A stretch of DNA of 13,548 bases from an uncultured Bacilli bacterium (lineage in GTDB: Bacteria > Bacillota_I > Bacilli_A > RF39 > UBA660): contig CALVVH010000038.1 of NCBI GenBank assembly GCA_944363805.1, positions 1 to 13,548 on the forward strand, written 5' to 3'. The notes beneath the pieces were generated by a model that had not been told where the DNA came from, made no database searches, and saw nothing but the letters and a program-made list of their open reading frames with translations. A program made the position numbers and the translations under genes. Shown piece after piece: positions 6,870 to 11,279 of this stretch; within the stretch, counting starts at the first letter, position 1, and every line of letters starts with the position of its first letter.

Positions 6870-8099
6870 ATGGCAAGAAGAAAAAAGAAGTTAAAAAAGA
6901 AAGCGTTAGCTTCCTTAATTATTTTAATAGTAATCGCTATTGGAGCTTTTGCTGGATATCAATATTTTTCAAAAAGTGATAAACCCATAGAAAATAATAC
7001 TGGAACAAATAATAATTCTAATAACAATACACATGAAAAACCTAAGGAAGATGAAGTGTATGAACTCAGTCTATTAGCTACTGGGGATGCTCTAATTCAC
7101 AATGCTATATTTTGGGAATATTCTACTGGGGATAAAAATACCGGACCGTTTAATTTTGATGGGGCTTTAGATTATGTTAGAGATATTATAAGCGAATATG
7201 ATATTGCCTATTATAATCAAGAAACTCCAATTGCAGGTGGAACACCATCAGGATATCCGAGATTCTCTACTCCATCAGAATTTGGAGATGCGATGATTAA
7301 AGCGGGATTCAATATGATTTCTACTGCTACAAATCACACTATCGATAAAGGTGAAAATGGAATAATTAATTTTTATAATTATTTAAAAGAACAAGATGAT
7401 ATTGTTTATAACGGAATTGCGGATAGTGAAGAAGCAAGAAACAATTTTATAATTGGAGAAAAGAACAATATAACTTATACAATGTTATCCTACACTACTT
7501 CGACGAATGGTTTACCAGTTCCAGCTGGTAAAGATTATTTGGTAAATGTCTATGATAGTGAGCAAGTAAAAGAAGATATTGAAGCAGTAAGAGATAAAGT
7601 CGATGTATTAATAGTGGCTATGCACTGGGGTGTTGAATATGCTAGCAATCCTAATGATAGTCAAAAAGAAATAGCTCAGTATCTAGCTGATTTGGGAGTA
7701 GACATTATTATAGGATGTCACCCGCATGTACTTCAACCAATTACTTGGATTGATGATACATTGGTAATGTATTCTTTAGGTAATTTTATATCCAATCAAT
7801 ACGGAACAGATGATTACAACAAACTAGTAGGATTTATGGCAACTCTTGATATAACAAAAACTGTTACACCGGAAGGCGATGTAACAATTGATATCGATAA
7901 TTTAGGAGGAGAACTAATATTTACAAAATATAATGGTAACCCTATTACAACATCTAACCATGATGGACATGTAGTAATACCATTCAGTAAGATGACTGAT
8001 GATAGATATTTAAGTGATTATAAAAGAATATATGAAAAATATTCAGGAGTCTTAGAGAGTATGGGAACAGATTTAAATATAGTTCCCCTACCAGCATAA
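6870..8099 (+). CDS. CapA/PgsA-family membrane-anchored protein
   Basis: 409 residues. A highly basic N-terminus (ARRKKKLKKK), one membrane segment (about 12-30), an Asn/Thr/Lys-rich linker (about 35-60), then the CapA domain (Pfam PGA_cap type, metallophosphatase-like). Motifs in order: TGDALIH (71-77), YNQETP, ATNHTIDKG (Asn155, His156), AMHWGVEY (His252), IIGCHPHVLQP (His284, His286) and VMYSLGNFI. Family members take part in poly-gamma-glutamate capsule synthesis or act as surface phosphoesterases. No pgsB/pgsC partners are present, so capsule synthesis is not supported here. The start lies 2 nt after the HIT stop with its Shine-Dalgarno (GAAGGA) inside that gene, so translation is likely coupled. 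A strong terminator follows. Confidence 0.9.
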   Translation: MARRKKKLKKKALASLIILIVIAIGAFAGYQYFSKSDKPIENNTGTNNNSNNNTHEKPKEDEVYELSLLATGDALIHNAIFWEYSTGDKNTGPFNFDGALDYVRDIISEYDIAYYNQETPIAGGTPSGYPRFSTPSEFGDAMIKAGFNMISTATNHTIDKGENGIINFYNYLKEQDDIVYNGIADSEEARNNFIIGEKNNITYTMLSYTTSTNGLPVPAGKDYLVNVYDSEQVKEDIEAVRDKVDVLIVAMHWGVEYASNPNDSQKEIAQYLADLGVDIIIGCHPHVLQPITWIDDTLVMYSLGNFISNQYGTDDYNKLVGFMATLDITKTVTPEGDVTIDIDNLGGELIFTKYNGNPITTSNHDGHVVIPFSKMTDDRYLSDYKRIYEKYSGVLESMGTDLNIVPLPA

Positions 8100-8120
8100 G
8101 TGCAGCAATGCACTTTTTTA
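8098..8120 (+). terminator. Intrinsic terminator after the capA-like gene
   Basis: 7-bp stem (8098-8104 with 8109-8115), GCAA loop, then a T-run. It overlaps the stop codon and separates capA from cassette A directly downstream. Confidence 0.9.
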
Positions 8121-8126
8121 TTTGCA

Positions 8127-8143
8127 TGTCGATTTTTGTCGGA
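8127..8143 (+). promoter_or_regulatory. Paired 0A-like (Spo0A) boxes of cassette A
   Basis: TGTCGAT (8127-8133) and TGTCGGA (8137-8143), spaced 10 bp apart; the known Spo0A box is TGTCGAA, often tandem at this spacing. The second box ends 9 nt before the -35. Confidence 0.6.
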
Positions 8144-8152
8144 CTCTTTTTC

Positions 8153-8181
8153 TTGCAATTACATCTATTTACACTTAGAAT
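8153..8181 (+). promoter_or_regulatory. Sense promoter of cassette A
   Basis: TTGCAA (8153-8158), 17-nt spacer, TAGAAT (8176-8181). Conserved in sequence and spacing in all three units. Predicted start near 8188, at the conserved CCGTTACC. Confidence 0.75.
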
Positions 8182-8210
8182 AAATAACCGTTACCTTTAG
8201 TCTAGTCTCT

Positions 8211-8231
8211 TTACTTTGCCGGATTCCGGCT
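8211..8231 (+). other. Leader hairpin region of the cassette A mRNA
   Basis: An inverted repeat GCCGG-ATT-CCGGC (8218-8230) lies in the 5' leader, about 48 nt before the small hydrophobic ORF. It is identical in unit C (8938-8950) and absent from unit B, which has TGAGTA/TACTCA in that place. Confidence 0.55.
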
Positions 8232-8258
8232 TCAGGGGGTTTTCTTCGGGAGATCAGG

Positions 8259-8288
8259 ATGAAAGCGAGGCAAGGCTATGAACGATAA
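8259..8288 (+). CDS. Possible 9-codon leader peptide overlapping the cassette A toxin start
   Basis: ATG at 8259 with GGGAG (8248-8252) 6 nt upstream encodes MKARQGYER and stops at 8286-8288, inside and out of frame with the small ORF that starts at 8278. The toxin start is within the leader ORF, so translation could be coupled, as for mok/hok. Conserved in unit C with one change (Q to R). It could also be a chance ORF within a conserved leader. Confidence 0.4.
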   Translation: MKARQGYER

Positions 8289-8358
8289 TGAATTTTGTCT
8301 AGTAATAATAATTGTGATTCTTGCTTTAATCGGCAAGATAAATGAGAAAAGACGCTAA
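8278..8358 (+). CDS. 26-residue hydrophobic peptide, candidate type I toxin (cassette A)
   Basis: The peptide starts MNDNEFCLVIIIVILAL and ends GKINEKRR: a short polar N-terminus, one membrane-spanning stretch of about 13-15 residues, and a basic C-terminus. This is the typical form of type I toxins that insert into the inner membrane, but I recognise no known family. GAGG (8267-8270) lies 7 nt upstream. Compared with unit C there are five synonymous codon changes and only two conservative replacements (I to V, N to S), which is strong evidence that the peptide is translated and under selection. The stop codon sits in the loop of a hairpin that serves as the terminator of an antisense RNA. 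Alternative: a small regulatory membrane protein used in sporulation. Confidence 0.75.
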   Translation: MNDNEFCLVIIIVILALIGKINEKRR

Positions 8359-8408
8359 AGCGTCTCACACATAGTGCAGGCGTTACCACCACTATTGGTA
8401 ACACTTAC
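8347..8408 (-). ncRNA. Candidate antisense RNA (antitoxin) of cassette A
   Basis: Predicted start near 8408 from the promoter at 8415-8443; end at the hairpin 8350-8365 followed on the minus strand by TTTTCTC, about 62 nt in all. It would be fully complementary to the last codons and 3' region of the toxin mRNA. Its own 5' hairpin (8382-8402: 7-bp stem, loop ATAGTGG on this strand) is complementary to the loop in the mRNA. The ends are predicted only. Confidence 0.65.
8350..8365 (-). terminator. Antisense RNA terminator of cassette A
   Basis: AGACGC (8350-8355), loop containing the toxin stop codon, GCGTCT (8360-8365), then TTTCTC on the minus strand. There is no T-run on the plus strand, so it should not stop the toxin mRNA. 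Confidence 0.65.
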
Positions 8409-8414
8409 ATTTAT

Positions 8415-8443
8415 AATATATCAAATTTACTTTGTTTTTTCAA
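8415..8443 (-). promoter_or_regulatory. Antisense promoter of cassette A
   Basis: Minus strand TTGAAA (8438-8443), 17-nt spacer, TATATT (8415-8420), 5/6 matches at each box. Confidence 0.7.
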
Positions 8444-8453
8444 TACATTTGAG

Positions 8454-8470
8454 TGTCGATTTTTGTCGGA
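8454..8470 (+). promoter_or_regulatory. Paired 0A-like boxes of cassette B
   Basis: TGTCGAT (8454-8460) and TGTCGGA (8464-8470), 10-bp spacing, ending 9 nt before the -35 exactly as in unit A. Confidence 0.6.
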
Positions 8471-8479
8471 ATCTTTTTC

Positions 8480-8508
8480 TTGCTTTTGTATTGTTTTAAC
8501 TTTAGAAT
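8480..8508 (+). promoter_or_regulatory. Sense promoter of cassette B
   Basis: TTGCTT (8480-8485), 17-nt spacer, TAGAAT (8503-8508); predicted start at the conserved CCGTTACC near 8515. Confidence 0.7.
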
Positions 8509-8603
8509 AAATAACCGTTACCTGCTAATGGTAGTGCTGATGCACCTGAGTAATTTCTTTACTACTCAAACTTGGGGGTTTTGGAATGAAAGGGGCAAAA
8601 GAT

Positions 8604-8681
8604 ATGAACAAAAAAGAAAATATAAGTACTCTTTTAGTAATAATAATCTTATTGATTGTAGTAATACTACGTTTAATATAG
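8604..8681 (+). CDS. 25-residue hydrophobic peptide, candidate type I toxin (cassette B)
   Basis: The peptide starts MNKKENISTLLVIIILLIVV and ends in ILRLI. It has a basic/polar N-terminus and a hydrophobic stretch to near the C-terminus, with one Arg. It shares the LVIII core with the A and C peptides but little else. AAAGGGG (8589-8595) is 8 nt upstream, which supports the ATG at 8604. An in-frame ATG at 8586 with GGGGG 7 nt before it would add six residues (MKGAKD); it takes the place of the out-of-frame leader ORF in A and C. Same promoter and antisense layout as A and C, so probably a diverged toxin of the same family. Function inferred from layout only. Confidence 0.65.
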   Translation: MNKKENISTLLVIIILLIVVILRLI

Positions 8682-8732
8682 AAAAATAGACACTAGCCTT
8701 GTAGTCCCATTTAATGGGCAGGTATAGTGTCT
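8682..8732 (-). terminator. Antisense RNA terminator of cassette B
   Basis: 8-bp outer stem (8688-8695 with 8725-8732), extended by G-U/C-G pairs (8696-8699 with 8720-8723) and an inner CCCA/TGGG hairpin (8706-8718). T5 follows on the minus strand. Confidence 0.7.
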
Positions 8733-8774
8733 GTACACCAAATGCAGGCATTATCCACTAGGGGTAACACTTAC
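8682..8774 (-). ncRNA. Candidate antisense RNA (antitoxin) of cassette B
   Basis: Predicted start near 8774; end after the long hairpin 8688-8732, where the minus strand reads ATTTTTC. About 93 nt. Its 5' hairpin (TTATCC with GGGTAA, 8751-8767) differs in loop from those of A and C, so pairing specificity may differ. It lies just past the toxin stop codon rather than across it. Confidence 0.6.
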
Positions 8775-8780
8775 ATTTAT

Positions 8781-8809
8781 AATATATCAAATTTACTTTG
8801 TTTTTTCAA
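8781..8809 (-). promoter_or_regulatory. Antisense promoter of cassette B
   Basis: Minus strand TTGAAA (8804-8809), 17-nt spacer, TATATT (8781-8786), the same as in unit A. Confidence 0.7.
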
Positions 8810-8811
8810 TA

Positions 8812-8861
8812 CATTTTAGTGTCGATTTTTGTCGTACATTTGAGTGTCGAATTTTGTCGTA
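8812..8861 (+). promoter_or_regulatory. Doubled pair of 0A-like boxes of cassette C
   Basis: A 25-bp tandem duplication (8812-8836 and 8837-8861; two mismatches) gives four boxes: TGTCGAT (8820-8826), TGTCGTA (8830-8836), TGTCGAA (8845-8851, perfect match to the Spo0A box) and TGTCGTA (8855-8861). The last ends 9 nt before the -35, as in A and B. Confidence 0.65.
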
Positions 8862-8870
8862 CTCTTTTTC

Positions 8871-8899
8871 TTGCAATTATATTTATTTACACTTAGAAT
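8871..8899 (+). promoter_or_regulatory. Sense promoter of cassette C
   Basis: TTGCAA (8871-8876), 17-nt spacer, TAGAAT (8894-8899). Predicted start near 8906. Confidence 0.75.
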
Positions 8900-8978
8900 A
8901 AATAACCGTTACCTTTAGTGGAAGTCTGCTTTACTTTGCCGGATTCCGGCTTCAGGGGGTTTTCTTCGGGAGATCAGG

Positions 8979-9008
8979 ATGAAAGCGAGGCGAGGCTATG
9001 AACGATAA
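8979..9008 (+). CDS. Possible 9-codon leader peptide overlapping the cassette C toxin start
   Basis: Encodes MKARRGYER, with GGGAG 6 nt upstream, and ends inside the toxin ORF in another frame. Differs from the unit A version by a single codon (CGA for CAA). Confidence 0.4.
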   Translation: MKARRGYER

Positions 9009-9078
9009 TGAATTTTGTCTAGTAATAATAATCGTGATTCTTGCCTTAGTGGGTAAGATAAGCGAAAAAAGGCGCTAA
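8998..9078 (+). CDS. 26-residue hydrophobic peptide, candidate type I toxin (cassette C)
   Basis: Starts MNDNEFCLVIIIVILAL and ends GKISEKRR; nearly the same as the unit A peptide. It has a single hydrophobic stretch and a basic tail suited to membrane insertion. GAGG lies 7 nt upstream. Most nucleotide differences from A fall at third codon positions. The stop codon overlaps the hairpin that ends the antisense RNA. It carries the largest set of 0A boxes upstream. Toxin function is inferred from form and layout; no homologue is recognised. Confidence 0.75.
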   Translation: MNDNEFCLVIIIVILALVGKISEKRR

Positions 9079-9085
9079 AAGCGCC
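9065..9085 (-). terminator. Antisense RNA terminator of cassette C
   Basis: GGCGC (9071-9075), 5-nt loop with the stop codon, GCGCC (9081-9085), then T6 on the minus strand. The second base pair is G-C where unit A has A-T, a compensatory change. Confidence 0.78.
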
Positions 9086-9127
9086 AGCACTATTGCAGGC
9101 GTTACCACCACTATTGGTAACACTTAC
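9066..9127 (-). ncRNA. Candidate antisense RNA (antitoxin) of cassette C
   Basis: Predicted start near 9127; end after the hairpin 9071-9085 followed by TTTTTT on the minus strand, about 62 nt. Its 5' hairpin (9101-9121) has the same stem and loop as in unit A, so the A and C antisense RNAs could act on each other's targets. Confidence 0.68.
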
Positions 9128-9133
9128 ATATAT

Positions 9134-9162
9134 AATATATCAAAATAGTTAATATTATTCAA
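9134..9162 (-). promoter_or_regulatory. Antisense promoter of cassette C
   Basis: Minus strand TTGAAT (9157-9162), 17-nt spacer, TATATT (9134-9139). The spacer and -35 region have diverged from A and B, but the two boxes and their spacing are kept. Confidence 0.7.
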
Positions 9163-9202
9163 GCATTCAATTCAAAATTTTATACTCTGTTATAAAAAAC
9201 TG

Positions 9203-11011
9203 TTATATTACAATCCTGTATGGATCTGAAGCTGTTCCGGCATGACCTTCATAGATTTGGACATCGCTGTTTAGGTAGAATACAGGACGGATACCATGAG
9301 TATTATAGACATAAATATAGGTCCAGCCACAACCACCGTCACCACTAATATAAAATGCTTGATTCATATTATCGGAACGACATAAAATCGTCCAATCCGC
9401 AAAACCTACATACATCCAATTATCTCCCTTAATTCCACGATATTCATTCGACAAATTATTTTCGTCACGAAAAATCTTTAACCAATTATTGGAACTTACT
9501 GCATACATGTAATCTGACAAATACATTAAACCTATCTCGTCTTGATATGTTGTTAATTCAACCGGAGTTACAATTTCATTTTCATATACCATTTTAGCCG
9601 TTACACTTCTTATATTTTCCATTGTATTTCCACCAACTTGCCATGTTGTATTTGCTATCTTGCTTTGCCAATCACTTTCTAAATAATTCCAAAAGTTTGT
9701 ATTTAAGTTTACTGTGTTTAACCTACTTGCACTCCAATCATTAACAGAAGAAGAACCATCGGCATTATTGCGATAATATCTATAAATAGTATTAGCATTT
9801 TTTAATTTTCCACTCCAAAACTCCCTTGTATCTGTCATATTATAATCTCCATCTACTCCCAACATCGTTGTGCTTGCATAATCGTATTTGATTAATTTTA
9901 CTTGGCCATCAAATACTCCAATTATTCTATATAGATTATCTTCTGGACAATCTCCAGATTCTGCTCCAGGTCCAAAGCAAACAAAGTTCTTGACATTATC
10001 ACTAGTTAAGTATTCATCAGTTACTGCTTGGGTTAATGCTTCTTCTAATGTATCGTAATGTGTTGTTTCATTATATGCTGTGGTATAGTAATGTTCTTGT
10101 TCAACAAGGCAACTTGCTCCAACATAACTCTTACTTCCATTACAATAGAAATTTATCACCCCATCTGTTTCGGTATTTGCTGCCGTATATACTCTGGTTA
10201 ATCCAGCTTGTATTGCTATATCTGTTACTTGGTAATCGCCACCACTAAATCTGTATGAATTATCTTCGGCTTCTTGATCTGCATTGGTATAACTTCCTGT
10301 TCCATCGTGATAATATAAGCCATTCACTCCATCTGTTGTATATAATGTATCTGTTATATAACTCGCAAAGTTAACTCTAGTTTGTAATGGTTCAGCTTGA
10401 ATTATTAAACTTGCTTCAAAAGTTTTTCCAGTATTACCTACTTGGTCAGTATCAAGATTTACAAATGTTACAGTTATGTTCCAGGTTTGTGTTTCTGTTC
10501 CCGTTGAAGTTATTTCATAGTTATCAGCTATTTTTATTACATCACTTACTGTTGTGATATCAAATCCGGAGACATCTCCTACTTCTACATATTTATATCC
10601 TGATAAACTTGTTAATTCTGTTCCATCGGGATTTTCTATTGTTAATATTAGTTCAGGTGTATTTGTATCTACTGTATATTCAAAATCATTACTTGTTATA
10701 TTTAAATACAAATAATAATTTCTTGTGGCAGTATTTGTGGCATTATTCGCCGTCAATGTCGCCGTTGCAGTTGTACTGCCTGCTTGATTTCCCAATCCTT
10801 GGGCAAAGTTATCTTGGGTTGCTGTTATATTTATTGCATCCCCCACGCTAAATGACAAATTATCGGTAGTATTAGTTTGGACATTAACATTAGTGTTAGA
10901 ACTTCCACCACCTTGAGCAACAAAGAAGGCATATGTTGCTCCAACTACTACAATTAAAAGTGTTGCTATCGCTATAATCGATAACACTACAGTCTTGTTC
11001 TTCTTTTCCAT
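9203..11011 (-). CDS. Large membrane-anchored surface protein, paralogue of the one at the left edge
   Basis: 602 residues. N-terminal basic stretch and hydrophobic segment (about 8-30) ending GATYAFFVAQGGGSS, then a Thr/Asn-rich beta domain (about 40-210) and a middle region with paired cysteines (e.g. FYCNGSKSYVGASC, FVCFGPGAESGDC). The C-terminal domain (about 365-602) is rich in W, Y and N and has LYRIIGVFDGQVKLIK, WSASRLNTVNLNTNFW, GDGGCGW and ends HGIRPVFYLNSDV then GTASDPYRIVI. That ending (G-x-RPV/A, DPY-I) is common in uncharacterised Firmicutes surface proteins (DUF6273-like). The N-terminus resembles TasA/camelysin signals; SipW processing is an inference. AAAGGA (11021-11026) is 9 nt before the ATG. 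No clear terminator follows. Role unknown, probably adhesion or matrix. Confidence 0.8.
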   Translation of the reverse strand: MEKKNKTVVLSIIAIATLLIVVVGATYAFFVAQGGGSSNTNVNVQTNTTDNLSFSVGDAINITATQDNFAQGLGNQAGSTTATATLTANNATNTATRNYYLYLNITSNDFEYTVDTNTPELILTIENPDGTELTSLSGYKYVEVGDVSGFDITTVSDVIKIADNYEITSTGTETQTWNITVTFVNLDTDQVGNTGKTFEASLIIQAEPLQTRVNFASYITDTLYTTDGVNGLYYHDGTGSYTNADQEAEDNSYRFSGGDYQVTDIAIQAGLTRVYTAANTETDGVINFYCNGSKSYVGASCLVEQEHYYTTAYNETTHYDTLEEALTQAVTDEYLTSDNVKNFVCFGPGAESGDCPEDNLYRIIGVFDGQVKLIKYDYASTTMLGVDGDYNMTDTREFWSGKLKNANTIYRYYRNNADGSSSVNDWSASRLNTVNLNTNFWNYLESDWQSKIANTTWQVGGNTMENIRSVTAKMVYENEIVTPVELTTYQDEIGLMYLSDYMYAVSSNNWLKIFRDENNLSNEYRGIKGDNWMYVGFADWTILCRSDNMNQAFYISGDGGCGWTYIYVYNTHGIRPVFYLNSDVQIYEGHAGTASDPYRIVI

Positions 11012-11039
11012 TTTAAATCATCCTTTCAACTTCTCTTCT

Positions 11040-11073
11040 AGTATAGCAAACGACTATCAAATTTCTTGTCGAA
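11040..11073 (-). promoter_or_regulatory. Promoter of the 602-residue protein with a perfect 0A-like box at the -35 position
   Basis: Minus strand TATACT (11040-11045) preceded by TGC (extended -10). The -35 position (11063-11068) is poor (CAAGAA). A perfect TGTCGAA, on the plus strand at 11067-11073, overlaps that position. The weak -35 with an overlapping 0A box is the pattern of a Spo0A-activated promoter, but one box by itself can occur by chance. Confidence 0.4.
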
Positions 11074-11221
11074 TTAAGTTATACAATGTAATTTAAACAT
11101 GACGATACTAGGCTATATTTGAATTATAAAAATATTCTTTTTAAAAGTCAATTTACGTAAAATTTAAATTTTAATACCTGTTTTTAGAATTATGGAAGTT
11201 TAATCAAAAATTAATTTAAAA

Positions 11222-11259
11222 AATAAAAAAAATCAAGAATTAAAACAATTAATTCTTGA
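11222..11259 (-). terminator. Intrinsic terminator of the ABC exporter operon
   Basis: Perfect 10-bp inverted repeat (11233-11242 with 11250-11259), 7-nt loop, then a long T-run on the minus strand. The stretch from 11074 to 11221 shows no gene; it is AT-rich with nothing else I can support. Confidence 0.9.
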
Positions 11260-11279
11260 CAATAAATTGACAATATCTA

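Larger units (their letters stand above)
8127..9162. repeat. Three tandem copies (A, B, C) of a candidate type I toxin-antitoxin cassette
   Basis: Unit A spans about 8127-8443, B 8454-8809 and C 8812-9162. All share paired 0A-like boxes, a TTGC(AA/TT)-17-TAGAAT promoter, the leader start AATAACCGTTACC, a small hydrophobic ORF, a hairpin at the stop codon, a 3' segment (GGTAACACTTACAT) and a convergent promoter with a 17-nt spacer. A and C are nearly identical from the promoter through the ORF (shift of 718 bp, then 720 bp); B keeps the signals but has a different leader, peptide and hairpin. The leaders of A and C are GC-rich compared with the surrounding DNA. No transposase or attachment site is seen. 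Confidence 0.9.

Noticed and set aside
8259..8358. SpoVM-like sporulation peptide (also 26 residues)
   Set aside because: The peptide is a plain hydrophobic segment, not an amphipathic helix with a spaced proline and basic face; length is the only similarity.
8453..8689. 78-codon plus-strand ORF across unit B
   Set aside because: It starts inside the 0A boxes, runs through the promoter and leader, and reads the toxin gene in another frame. No ribosome site, and no counterpart in A or C.
8127..9162. CRISPR array or similar short-repeat locus
   Set aside because: There are only three units of more than 300 bp; they hold coding sequences, promoters and hairpins, not short identical repeats with unique spacers, and no cas gene is near.
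9203..11011. Target protein of a diversity-generating retroelement (C-terminal W/Y-rich domain)
   Set aside because: No reverse transcriptase, template repeat or second copy of the 3' end of the gene is seen in the window.
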